NCBI GenBank assembly: GCA_964528705.1 | Contig: CAZGUW010000005.1 | Coordinates: 1-51,549 of the forward strand | DNA: 51,549 bases | From: SLRI01 sp964528705 | Lineage (GTDB): Bacteria; Pseudomonadota; Alphaproteobacteria; Geminicoccales; Geminicoccaceae | Direction: 5' to 3' | Part shown: positions 1-16,797 of the stretch, piece after piece | Layout: each line of letters opens with the position of its first letter | Position numbering within the stretch: position 1 is the stretch's first letter | Program-made: the position numbers and the translations under genes | The notes under the pieces: model-generated | Databases searched by the model: none | What the model saw: only the letters and a program-made list of their open reading frames with translations | What the model was told of the DNA's origin: nothing

Positions 1-318
1 CGGAGGCGGCATCTCACCCGGCTCGTCGCCGATCGAGTTCCCGGGACCCCAGCCCGACAACAGCGACGCGTCGCCCCAGCAGCGGATCGCGCCGCTCTGC
101 ATCCGGGCGCACGTCCGCCCCCGACCCGCGCGGACCGATGCGCGGCCGAGCAACAGGAAGAAGTTCAGCGACGGTACGGCGTTCAGCCACATTCGCGCCA
201 GCAGATCGTCCGCCGGCACCGGGGCCTCCGGCGGCACCACCCGGCCACCGGCCAGGCTGCGAACGATCCGGTCGACCACTGAGCCGCCGGAGCCGTGCTG
301 CGGAGTCGATTCCGTCAT
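1..318 (-). CDS. RCC1-repeat (alpha-tubulin-suppressor-like) protein, N-terminal fragment
   Basis: The gene runs off the left edge, so only 106 N-terminal codons are visible, from an ATG at 316-318. The first 60 residues are low-complexity and then weakly hydrophobic (LNAVPSLNFFLLLG). No clean signal peptide is seen. From about residue 68 the pattern TCARMQSGAIRCWGD, then GWGPGNSIGDEPGEMPP, matches the bacterial form of the RCC1/ATS1 repeat (T-C-A-x-x-x-x-G-x-x-R-C-W-G followed by IGDEPGEMP). Such repeats fold as a seven-bladed propeller used for protein binding. Its role here is unknown. It lies downstream of, and on the same strand as, the glycerol operon, separated by about 150 bases that include a terminator-like hairpin. 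The repeat match is seen in the sequence; the fold and role are inferred. Confidence 0.55.
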   Translation of the reverse strand, partial: MTESTPQHGSGGSVVDRIVRSLAGGRVVPPEAPVPADDLLARMWLNAVPSLNFFLLLGRASVRAGRGRTCARMQSGAIRCWGDASLLSGWGPGNSIGDEPGEMPPP

Positions 319-413
319 GTGGCACCCCCAACCTGCAGGCAGCCGACGCTCTTGCCGGCAACGCCGACGGGCACAAATGATGGCCCGGTGAAGCAACCGG
401 CAAGCCGGAAAGC

Positions 414-445
414 GGAACGGCGGGGACCGAGGCCCCCGCCGCTCC
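414..445 (-). terminator. Hairpin terminator after glpV
   Basis: On the minus strand, 24 bases past the glpV stop, a 12-bp stem (GGAGCGGCGGGG pairing with CCCCGCCGTTCC, one G-U pair) closes an 8-nt loop. No clear U tract follows, as is common in very GC-rich genomes. It sits where the glycerol operon should end. Confidence 0.55.
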
Positions 446-468
446 TTCATCTGCCCATGGATGGGCCG

Positions 469-2223
<1,755 letters not shown>

Positions 2224-2243
2224 TCTACTGCACCTCCCTGGAT

Positions 2244-2286
2244 GCCCCCCTTCCCCGGCCGGAGCCGGCCGCCGCGACCGGGGGGC
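2244..2286 (-). promoter_or_regulatory. Intercistronic stem-loop upstream of glpV
   Basis: On the minus strand GCCCCCC pairs with GGGGGGC across a span of 43 nt, enclosing a second stem (GGCCG / CGGCC). It fills the only sizeable gap in the operon, directly before the ribosome site of the binding-protein gene. Such stem-loops often raise the relative level of a binding protein by protecting its mRNA end. That role is an inference here. Confidence 0.45.
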
Positions 2287-2319
2287 TTGGTGTCGCGGCA
2301 GGTAACGGTAGAAGATGTG

Positions 2320-2601
2320 TCAGCCCCAGCGCATCTCCAGCACGAACCAGAGGACGGCCACGATCGAGCCGTACCAGAGCGGCAGCTCGGTGAAGCCGAG
2401 CCAGCCGAGATGGATGAAGGCGGCACCCAGGAGGCCGATGAAGAGGCGGTCGCCCCGGGTCGTCGCCATGGGCAGGAGGCCCTTGCGCTCCACCGTCGGC
2501 CAGACGAGCTCGAGCACGGTCATGAAGAGGAGCATGACGCCGACGGCCGCGAAGAAGGCCGCCGTCGGCAGCGTCCAGTTCATCCACTCGAGGGCGGGCA
2601 T
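2320..2601 (-). CDS. glpU: Small membrane protein GlpU (DUF2160)
   Basis: 93 aa with three hydrophobic stretches (about residues 13-34, 52-72 and 75-91). The length, the lone VLELVWP after the first segment and the position between the GlpQ permease and the GlpV binding protein are those of DUF2160/GlpU, a protein of unknown function found in glycerol ABC transporter operons. The ATG follows the glpQ stop by 12 bases. It may help assemble the transporter in the inner membrane, but nothing in the sequence proves this. Confidence 0.8.
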   Translation of the reverse strand: MPALEWMNWTLPTAAFFAAVGVMLLFMTVLELVWPTVERKGLLPMATTRGDRLFIGLLGAAFIHLGWLGFTELPLWYGSIVAVLWFVLEMRWG

Positions 2602-2613
2602 GGCGATGCCTCC

Positions 2614-3407
2614 TCAGACCCGCCCGAGGGCGAAGCCCTTGGCCATGTAGTTGCGGACGAAATAGATGACGAGCACGCCCGGCACGATGGTCAGCACGCC
2701 GGCCGCGGCGAGCGTGCCCCAGTCCATCCCGGCGGCGGAGACCGTGCGGGTCATGATGGCGCCGATGGGCTTGGCCGCGACGGAGGTCAGGGTGCGGGCC
2801 ATCAGGAGCTCGACCCAGGAGAACATGAAGCAGAAGAAGGCGGTCACGCCGATGCCGGCCTTGATCAGCGGCATGAAGATGAAGAGGAAGAAGCGCGGGA
2901 AGCTGTAGCCGTCGACATAGGCGGTCTCGTCGATCTCCTTCGGCACACCCGACATGAAGCCTTCGAGGATCCAGACCGCGAGCGGCACGTTGAAGAGGCA
3001 GTGGGCCAGCGCCACGGCGATGTGCGTGTCGAAGAGGCCGAAGGTCTGGTAGAGCTGGAAGAACGGCAGGACGAAGACGGCCGGCGGCGCCATGCGGTTG
3101 GTCAAGAGCCAGAAGAACATGTGCTTGTCGCCGATGAACCGGTAGCGCGAGAAGGCGTAGGCCGCCGGCAGCGCCACGGTCAGCGAGATCGCGGTGTTCA
3201 TCGCCACGTAGATGAAGCTGTTGATGTAGCCCGAGTACCAGCTCTGGTCGGTCAGGATGGTGATGTAGTTGGCGAAGGTCAGGTTCTCGGGCCAGAGCGT
3301 CAGGCCGCTGGTGATCTCCACGTTGGTCTTCAGGCTCATGTTGACGAGCCAGTAGATCGGCAGCAGCAGGAAGCCGAAATAGACGATTAGGGCGAGGTAG
3401 CGCAGCT

Positions 3408-3411
<4 letters not shown>
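2614..3411 (-). CDS. glpQ: Glycerol ABC transporter permease GlpQ
   Basis: 265 aa, six predicted membrane segments, binding-protein-dependent transport permease of the MalG/UgpE type. The EAA loop that docks the ATPase is visible in the second half (PKEIDETAYVDGYSFPRFFLFIFMP). The ATG chosen at 3409-3411 overlaps the stop of glpP as ATGA, so the two permeases are translationally coupled. It forms the membrane channel together with GlpP. Confidence 0.85.
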
Positions 3412-4283
<872 letters not shown>

Positions 4284-4302
4284 GTCGCCTGCCCTCCCCG
4301 CC

Positions 4303-5391
<1,089 letters not shown>

Positions 5392-5404
5392 GCGCTGCCG
5401 CTCC

Positions 5405-6501
<1,097 letters not shown>

Positions 6502-6505
<4 letters not shown>

Positions 6506-7503
6506 GCGAGACCCTCGGCGCGCAGCGGCCGCTGCATCAGGCTCGCCAGCGCCGCGTCGATGTCGAGCCGGCCGTCGAGGATGCGGGCGACGGCGCTGGC
6601 GATCGGCGTTTCCACGCCGTGCCGCGTCGCGAGACGGTCGACGGCCCGGGCCGTCCAGTAGCCCTCGACGAGCGGGCTCTCGGCCTTTACCTCGGCGACG
6701 CTCCGGCCCTGGCCGAGCGCCATGCCGAAGGCGGTGTTGCGCGAAGTGGCGCTCATGGCGGTAAGCATCAGATCGCCGAGCCCGGCGAGGCCCATCAATG
6801 TCTCGGCCCTGGCACCCATGGCGGCACCCAGCCGCGCCAGCTCGGCGAGGCCGCGGGTGACCAGTGCCGCCCTCGCGTTCTCGCCGAGCCCCGCACCCAT
6901 CACCATGCCGGAGGCGATGGCGAGCACGTTCTTGACGGCACCGCCGATCTCCACGCCGGTCCGGTCGTTCGTCCAGTAGACCCGAAGATGCGGCCCGCTC
7001 AGGAGCTCGGCGAGGCGGGCGCCGAGCTCCGGCTCGGCGGCGCCGAGGGTGAGCGCCGTCGGCAGGCCGTTCGCCACCTCGGCCGCGAAGCTCGGGCCGG
7101 AGAGGCAGGTGACGGTGGTGCCCGGCCATTCCGCTTCGACCACGGCGCTGAGCAGCTCGTCGGTCGTGCTCTCGAAACCCTTGGCGCAGACCACGACCAC
7201 GCCCGGCCGGGCGCCGGGGACGGAGCGGCAGAGGCCGCGGATCGCCTGCGCCGGCACGACCAGCAGCACGACTTCGCAGGCGAGCACCGTCGCGAGGTCG
7301 CCCTCGGCCCGGATGCCGGGCTCGAGCACGAGGTCGGGAAAGGCGCGCGGCGAGCGGCGGTCCTCGTCGATCGCCCGGACGATGGCGGGATCGCGGTCCC
7401 AGAGCAGGACCTCGCACGCGGCCCGGGCGGCCGCCTGCGCCAGGGCGGTGCCCCACGTCCCGGCACCGACGATGGCGATGGTCGGAGCGGCCTCGCCGGT
7501 CAT
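6502..7503 (-). CDS. gpsA: NAD(P)-dependent glycerol-3-phosphate dehydrogenase GpsA
   Basis: 333 aa. It reduces dihydroxyacetone phosphate to sn-glycerol 3-phosphate with NAD(P)H, normally the first step of phospholipid backbone synthesis. The N-terminal Rossmann motif is GAGTWGTALA, the family motif KGFE is present, and the catalytic lysine lies in GGAVKNVLAIASG. The ATG overlaps the glpD stop by four bases and its own stop overlaps the GTG of glpS. It is therefore embedded in a catabolic transport operon, which is unusual because gpsA is usually a stand-alone biosynthetic gene. The enzyme class is near certain; its metabolic direction here is open. Confidence 0.92.
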
Positions 7504-9023
7504 GCGACGGTGGGCTTCACGGTCATGCGGTCGAACCAGTCGGCGACGCGCTGACGGGCCGCCGCGTCGAGATGCAGGCCGAGCTTGCTGCGTCGCCAGA
7601 GCACATCCTCAGCCGTCATCGCCCACTCGTTCGCCACGAGATGGTCGAGCTCGGCCGCGTAGAGATCGCCGCCCAGATGCTGCCCGAGATCGCCCAGCCC
7701 ATGCCTCCCCTCGATGATGGCCGTCGCGCGTGAACCATAAGAGCGCGCCAGACGCGTCGCAAGCGCGGCCGGAAGCCACGGGTGCTCGGCCCGCAACCGT
7801 GTGAGGAAAGCCGCAAAATCGCCGTTCGGGAGGTCGCCGCCGGGCAGCGGGGCGGCTGCCGTCCAGTCGCCGTTCGGGCAGTCGAGCAGCGGGCAGAGGC
7901 GCTGCAGCGCGTGCTCGGCGAGCTTCCGGTAGGTGGTGATCTTGCCGCCGAAGACGGAGAGCAAAGGTGCCCGGCCGCCGCCGCCCTCGACGTCGAAGAC
8001 ATAGTCCCGCGTCACCGCCGAGGCGCTGCCGCTGGCGTCGTCGTAGAGCGGCCGCACGCCGGCATAGGACCAGACGACATCGGCCGGCGCTATGTTGTGG
8101 CGGAAGTAGCGGTTGACCACGGCGCAGAGATAGTCGGTCTCCGCCGGGCTGATGGCGACGTCGGCGGGCTCGCCCTCGTAATCGACGTCGGTCGTGCCGA
8201 TCAGGCTGTAATCGTTCTCGTAAGGGATGACGAAGACGATGCGCTTGTCGGTGTTCTGCAGGATGTAGGGATGGTCGCCGTCGTGCAGCTTCCTGACGAC
8301 GATGTGCGAGCCCTTGACCAGCCGGACGCGCTTCGTGCTGCGGTGGCCGAGATTGTCCTCAAGGAAGCGCGCGACCCAGGGCCCCGCCGCATTGACGAGG
8401 GCGCGGGCCTCGACGGTCCGCGTGGTGTTCGCCCGGGTATCGAGGAGCTCGACCCGCCAGCCCGCATCCTCGCGGACCGCCCGCGTGCATGCGGTGCGGG
8501 TCAGCACTTCCGCGCCGCGCTCGACCGCGTCGATGGCGTTGAGCACGACCAGCCGGCTATCCATCACCCAGCAGTCGCTGTAAGTGAATCCACGCTTCAC
8601 CCAGTCTTGCAGGGGATCGCCGTAAGGTCCTGCGGCAGCGAGGTCGACGCTCTTCGACGCCGGCAGGACCTTGCGCCCGCCGAGGTGGTCGTAGAGGAAG
8701 AGGCCGAGGCGGATCAGCCAGGCCGGCCGCTGCTCGGGGCTGTGCGGCAGGACGAAGGTCAGGGGCCAGATGATGTGCGGGGCGGCCTTCAGCAGCACCT
8801 CGCGCTCGATCAGCGACTCACGGACGAGGCGGAACTCGTAGTGCTCGAGATAGCGCAGGCCGCCGTGGATCAGCTTCGACGACCATGAGGAGGTGTGGCT
8901 GGCGAGATCGTCGCGCTCGACCAGGAGCGTGCTCAGCCCACGCCCGGCCGCATCGCGAGCGATCCCCGCACCGTTGATCCCGCCGCCGACGACGACGAGA
9001 TCGAACCTGTCACGCTTCGCCAA
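7500..9023 (-). CDS. glpD: Quinone-linked glycerol-3-phosphate dehydrogenase GlpD
   Basis: 507 aa, FAD-dependent, membrane-associated. It oxidises glycerol 3-phosphate to dihydroxyacetone phosphate and passes electrons to quinone. The FAD dinucleotide motif is VVGGGINGAGIARDAAGRG, followed by the family pattern SSWSSKLIHGGLRYLE, and the C-terminal DAO_C domain is present. The start is TTG (9021-9023), supported by GGGAGGG six bases upstream. The first ATG lies far inside the domain. It is the first gene of the operon, directly behind two inverted repeats that look like GlpR operators. Confidence 0.92.
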   Translation of the reverse strand: MAKRDRFDLVVVGGGINGAGIARDAAGRGLSTLLVERDDLASHTSSWSSKLIHGGLRYLEHYEFRLVRESLIEREVLLKAAPHIIWPLTFVLPHSPEQRPAWLIRLGLFLYDHLGGRKVLPASKSVDLAAAGPYGDPLQDWVKRGFTYSDCWVMDSRLVVLNAIDAVERGAEVLTRTACTRAVREDAGWRVELLDTRANTTRTVEARALVNAAGPWVARFLEDNLGHRSTKRVRLVKGSHIVVRKLHDGDHPYILQNTDKRIVFVIPYENDYSLIGTTDVDYEGEPADVAISPAETDYLCAVVNRYFRHNIAPADVVWSYAGVRPLYDDASGSASAVTRDYVFDVEGGGGRAPLLSVFGGKITTYRKLAEHALQRLCPLLDCPNGDWTAAAPLPGGDLPNGDFAAFLTRLRAEHPWLPAALATRLARSYGSRATAIIEGRHGLGDLGQHLGGDLYAAELDHLVANEWAMTAEDVLWRRSKLGLHLDAAARQRVADWFDRMTVKPTVA

Positions 9024-9069
9024 GAACCCTCCCGACTTGCGCGGATACGAACTAGCACCCTTTCGAAAC

Positions 9070-9116
9070 GTTCACAAGTGAACGAACATAGTCGGCAAAT
9101 GGGTTCACAAACGAAC
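9070..9116 (-). promoter_or_regulatory. Paired GlpR/DeoR-type operators upstream of glpD
   Basis: Two 14-bp imperfect palindromes are seen: GTTCACAAGTGAAC at 9070-9083 and GTTCACAAACGAAC at 9103-9116. They are 33 bp apart, about three helical turns. The second closely resembles the E. coli GlpR half-site arrangement GTTCG-N4-CGAAC. A TTTCGAAA palindrome (9061-9068) adjoins the first. They occupy the whole gap between glpD and the hydrolase gene, so they should control the glycerol operon. The assignment to a GlpR-type repressor is by motif resemblance; no glpR lies in the window. Confidence 0.5.
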
Positions 9117-9118
9117 AG

Positions 9119-9907
9119 TCAGGCGTCGAGGAAACGCTGCACCACTTCGAGGAACGGTCGCGGGGCCTCGGCGTGCAGCCAGTGTCCGGCGCCCTCGATC
9201 GTGACGATATCCACCGCCGGAAAGAGCTCCCGGAGGGCAGCACTGCCGGCTTCGTCGACATAGGGGCTGCGGTCACCGCGAACAGCGAGAACCGGCCCGT
9301 CGAACTGCCTGCTGCCGTCGCCCGGCCAGCCGGTGAGCTTCTGCATGGCGGCCTGCAGCACCGCGATGTTGGGTCGCCAGGCCGCCTTGCCGTCGGCGCC
9401 GAAGTCGAGATTGTGCAGGAGGAACTGGCGCACCCCGACATCCGGGACGGACGCCGCCATGGCGGCGTCGGCGGTGGCCCGGCGATCGACCGCGGCGAGG
9501 TCGAGGGCGGCCATGGCGCCGAGCTCGGTGTCGAAGTCGTGCGCATAGGCCAAGGGCGCGATGTCGGCGACGATCAGCCGGTCGACCAGCGCCGGCCGAT
9601 CGAGGGCCAGCGTCATCGCCACCTTGCCGCCCATGCTGTGGCCGAGCAGGCTGACCCGCTCCAGCCCGTGGCGCTCCACGAGAGCGGCGACGTCGGCCGC
9701 CATGGCCGGGTAGTCCATGACCTCGGACCAGGGAGATTCGCCGTGATTGCGCAGATCGACGAGGAAGACCCGCCGCTCGCGCGCCAGCGCCTTGCCGTGC
9801 GCCTGCCAGTTGCGCTGCGAGCCGAGCAGCCCGTGCATGACGATGAGCGTGGGCGGGCCGGCCGGCCCCTCCAGCTCGCGCGCGGCCAGACGCAGAGGCC
9901 CGCTCAC
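9119..9907 (-). CDS. Alpha/beta hydrolase (YbfF-like esterase)
   Basis: 262 aa alpha/beta-hydrolase fold. The oxyanion-side motif HGLLGSQRNW, nucleophile elbow GHSMGGKVAM (Ser), acidic residue near VRGDRSPYVDE and catalytic GAGHWLHAEAP (His) are in the expected order. The arrangement HGLLGSxxNW...DLRNHGxSP is that of the YbfF acyl-CoA esterase group. A GTG start 11 bases after the cfa stop is the best available; no ATG lies near. It is co-directional with cfa and is likely the last gene of that unit. The substrate is unknown, and proximity to a lipid-modifying gene is only a hint. Confidence 0.8.
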   Translation of the reverse strand: MSGPLRLAARELEGPAGPPTLIVMHGLLGSQRNWQAHGKALARERRVFLVDLRNHGESPWSEVMDYPAMAADVAALVERHGLERVSLLGHSMGGKVAMTLALDRPALVDRLIVADIAPLAYAHDFDTELGAMAALDLAAVDRRATADAAMAASVPDVGVRQFLLHNLDFGADGKAAWRPNIAVLQAAMQKLTGWPGDGSRQFDGPVLAVRGDRSPYVDEAGSAALRELFPAVDIVTIEGAGHWLHAEAPRPFLEVVQRFLDA

Positions 9908-9918
9908 CGGATCCGCAT

Positions 9919-11157
9919 TCAGGCGACCAGCCGGTAGCGGGCGGGCTCGGCCTTGGCGAGGCGCGCTTCCTCGGCGGCGATGTAGTCGCGGGTGAGCGGC
10001 ACGGTCGCCGGCTGCCTGGCAAGCTGGATCTGGAAGACCATGCCGTCCATGCAGCGGAAGAAGGCCTCCGAGCCGGCGAGGTAGAACTCCCACATCCGGC
10101 AGAAGCGCTCGTCGTAGAGATCGGCCGCCTCGTCCCAGCGGGCGACGAAGCGATCGCGCCAAGCCTTCAGCGTATCGGCGTAGTGCAGGCGCAGGATCTC
10201 GACGTCGGTAACCCAGAGGCCGGCCTTCTCGATCACCGGCAGGACCTCCGAAAGGGCCGGGATGTAGCCGCCCGGGAAGATGTACTTGCGGATGAAGTCG
10301 GCCGTGGCCCAGGGGCCGGAAGCACGGCCGATCGAGTGGATCACCGCGACCCCGTCATCCTCGAGCCGGTCGCGGATCATCTCGAAATACTGACGGTAGT
10401 GGTTGATGCCGACATGCTCGAACATGCCGACGGAGACGATGCGGTCGAATTTGCCCTCGGTCGCCCGGTAGTCCTGCAGGAGGAAGCGCACGCGGTCGTC
10501 GAGCCGGCCCTCCTGGACCCGGCGCATAGCGTATTCGTGCTGCTCGACCGAGAGCGTCAGCCCGGTGACGTCCACATCGTCGACCTGCGCCAGGTAGATG
10601 CCGAGGCCGCCCCAGCCGGAACCGATGTCGAGCACCTTCTGGCCGGGCTGAAGCAGCAGCTTGGCGGCGAGGTGGCGCTTCTTGGCGAGCTGCGCCTCCT
10701 CCAGGGTGGCGTTCGGCTTCGGGAAATAGGCGCAGGAATATTGCCGATCGGCGTCGAGGAACATCCGGTAGAGCGTACTCGACAGGTCGTAGTGGTGGGC
10801 GACGTTGCGTCTCGAGCGAGGTGCCGGGTTGTACTGGTGGAAGCGGCGCATCAGGTAGCCGAAGCCGGTGGCGATGCGACCGACCATCCCGGTGCCGAGC
10901 CGTGCCTGGTTGACCGAGCCGATCTCGATAACGTCGTAGATCGAGCCCTCCTCGACGATGATGCGGCCGTCCATGTAGCCTTCGCCGAGGGCGAGCTCGG
11001 GGTGCCAGAGCAGGGCTGCCTCGATCGACCGGTCGGTCAGGCGGATGACCGCCCTGGGCCCGCCCTCGCCCTTGAACTCGTGCACTGTGCCCTTGGCATC
11101 GATCACCACGAGATGACCATAATTGACCAGCCGACGGAGCATTCCGGCGATCAGCAT
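9919..11157 (-). CDS. cfa: Cyclopropane-fatty-acyl-phospholipid synthase
   Basis: 412 aa. It uses S-adenosylmethionine to cyclopropanate unsaturated acyl chains of membrane phospholipids. The N-terminal lipid-binding region (HPELALGEGYMDG) is typical. The SAM site is LDIGSGWGGLGIYLA, and EHVGINHYRQYF carries the family's catalytic Glu/His/Tyr region. The C-terminal WEFYLAGSEAFFR is characteristic. The ATG is preceded by an in-frame stop nine codons up and has only a weak ribosome site. A strong AAAAGGAG lies about 45 bases further up, before an out-of-frame ATG (see findings). The enzyme is linked to acid, osmotic and stationary-phase stress. Confidence 0.92.
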   Translation of the reverse strand: MLIAGMLRRLVNYGHLVVIDAKGTVHEFKGEGGPRAVIRLTDRSIEAALLWHPELALGEGYMDGRIIVEEGSIYDVIEIGSVNQARLGTGMVGRIATGFGYLMRRFHQYNPAPRSRRNVAHHYDLSSTLYRMFLDADRQYSCAYFPKPNATLEEAQLAKKRHLAAKLLLQPGQKVLDIGSGWGGLGIYLAQVDDVDVTGLTLSVEQHEYAMRRVQEGRLDDRVRFLLQDYRATEGKFDRIVSVGMFEHVGINHYRQYFEMIRDRLEDDGVAVIHSIGRASGPWATADFIRKYIFPGGYIPALSEVLPVIEKAGLWVTDVEILRLHYADTLKAWRDRFVARWDEAADLYDERFCRMWEFYLAGSEAFFRCMDGMVFQIQLARQPATVPLTRDYIAAEEARLAKAEPARYRLVA

Positions 11158-11241
11158 GACGGTACCCGCTCGCTTGCTTCCCCCTATAAATCGGAAGCAT
11201 GACTCCTTTTCACAGCGATTTCAACGGTTAGGGAACCGAGG

Positions 11242-13468
11242 TCATGGGTGCCATGCATAAGCGACGGTAGCGAGCGGCGGCAGGTCCAGCACGACGGAGT
11301 TGGGTCGGCCGTGCCAGGGGGTCGGCTCGGTCTCGACATCGGCCCCTGCCCCGACATCGCTGCCGCCATAGCGCGCGGCGTCTGAATTCAGGACCTGGGC
11401 CCAGCGCCCGGGCGCCGGCACGCCGACCCGGTAGCCGTGGCGGACGACGGGCGTGAAGTTGCAGACCACGACGACGACGCTGCCGGGCTCGCTGCCATGG
11501 CGGAGATAGCTGAGCACGCTCTGCTCGGTATCCGCGGCATCGATCCACTCGAAGCCCTGCGGCTCGCAGTCCAGCTCGAAGAGCGCCGGGGTCGCGCGGT
11601 AGAGCTGGTTGAGGTCACGAACAAGGAGCTGGGCACCCTTGTGCAGCGGGTCGTCGAGCAGGTGCCAGTCGAGGCTGGCCTCGTAGTTCCACTCCTGCTC
11701 CTGGCCGAACTCCGAGCCCATGAAGAGCAGCTTCTTGCCGGGATGGGTCCACATGAAGCCGAGATAGGCGCGCAGGTTGGCGAAGCGCTGCCAGCGGTCG
11801 CCCGGCATCCGGCCGAGCAGCGAGCCCTTGCCGTGCACCACCTCGTCGTGGCTGATCGGCAGGACGAAGTTCTCGGAGAAGGCGTAGAGCAGGCCGAAGG
11901 TCAGGTTGTGCTGGTGATAGCGGCGATGCACGGGGTCCTCGCCGATATAGTGCAGCGTGTCGTGCATCCAGCCCATGTTCCACTTGTACCCGAAGCCGAG
12001 GCCGCCGAGATAGACCGGCCGCGAGACGGCGGGCCAGGCAGTGGATTCCTCGGCGATCGAGGTGGCGCCGGGATGCTCGCCATAGACCAGCTCGTTCAGC
12101 CGCTTGAGGAAGGCGATGGCCTCGAGGTTCTCGTTGCCGCCGTGGATGTTGGGCTCCCACTCGCCGGCCTTGCGCGAGTAGTCGAGGTAGAGCATCGAGG
12201 CCACCGCATCGACGCGGATGCCGTCGATGTGGAACTTCTCCAGCCAGAAGAGCGCGTTGGCATGGAGGAAGTTGGCGACCTCGCTGCGACCGTAATTGTA
12301 GATCGCCGTGTTCCAGTCCTGATGGAAGCCTTTCCTCGGATCCTGGTGCTCGTAGAGGGCGGTGCCGTCGAAATTGGCGAGGCCGTGGGCGTCGGTCGGG
12401 AAGTGGCCGGGCACCCAGTCGACCAGCACGCCGATGCCGGCGGCATGCGCCGCGTCGACGAAGGCGGCGAATTCCTCGGGCGTGCCGTGGCGGATGGTGG
12501 GGGCGAAGAGCCCGACCGGCTGGTAGCCCCAGGACCCGTCGAACGGGTACTCGGAGACCGGCATGAGCTCGATATGGGTGAAGCCCATCTCCTTCACGTA
12601 GGCGACGAGGCGCTCGGCGAGTTCGACATAGGAGAGGTAGCGGTTGCCCTCCTCGGGCACGCGCATCCAGGACCCGAGATGGACCTCGTAGATGCTGATG
12701 GGTGCCGTCCGGCTCTGCGCCCGGGCACGGCTCTCGAGCCAGGCTCCATCGTGCCACTCGTGCTGCACGAGCCCGTGCACGACCGACGCGTTGGCCGGCG
12801 GGTGCTCGGCGCGAAAACCGACGGGATCGGCCTTCAAGGGCAGCATCTCTCCCTGCGGCCCGACCAGCTCGTACTTGTAGAGCTCGCCGGCCGCGAGATG
12901 GGGGATGAAGAGCTCGAAGCAGCCGCACTCGATCCGCTTGCGCATCGGGTGGCGGCGGCCGTCCCAGTTGTTGAAGGGCCCGACCACCGAGGCCCGGCGC
13001 GCATTGGGCGCCCAGACCGCAAAGCGGGTACCGGGCACGCCGTCCATCTCGGCCGGGTGGGCGCCGAGCTGCTCGTAGAGCCTGAGATGCCGGCCCTCGG
13101 CCAGCAGGTAGACGTCCATCTCGCCGAGCACGGTGCCGAAGCGGTAGGGGTCCTCGATCTCCCGGGGCGCTTCGCCGCTGCCCCAGTCGACCAGCAGCCG
13201 GTAGGCGAAAGGCGCCTTCTTGCGCGGCACCCTGGCGGCGAAGAAGCCGGCCTCGTCCAGCCGCTCGAGCGCCACGAGAACCTTGCCGCTCGCCGCATCG
13301 ACGAGCTCGACCGCCACCGCACCCGGCTGGAAGGTGCGGATCACCAGGTGGCCTGCCACCTCGTGCAGGCCGAAGAGCCCGAACGGGTTCTCGTGATTGC
13401 CGCGCAGCACCGCCTCGAGCTCTGCCGGCTCGACCAGCGGCTGCTGTGCCGTCGTTCGCTTTCGGGTC

Positions 13469-13476
<8 letters not shown>
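11242..13476 (-). CDS. glgB: 1,4-alpha-glucan branching enzyme
   Basis: 744 aa. Two N-terminal CBM48/early-set domains are followed by a GH13 catalytic barrel. The nucleophile is Asp near residue 423 (DGIRVDAVASM), the acid/base is Glu near 476 (IAEESTAWP) and SHDEVVHGKGSLL provides the third acidic residue. It forms alpha-1,6 branches in glycogen-like glucan. The ATG overlaps the end of the treS fusion gene by eight bases (ATGGCTGA), so expression is coupled. With GlgE and TreS-maltokinase upstream it completes the GlgE pathway. Confidence 0.95.
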
Positions 13477-16786
<3,310 letters not shown>

Positions 16787-16797
16787 GGTGCCTGCTC

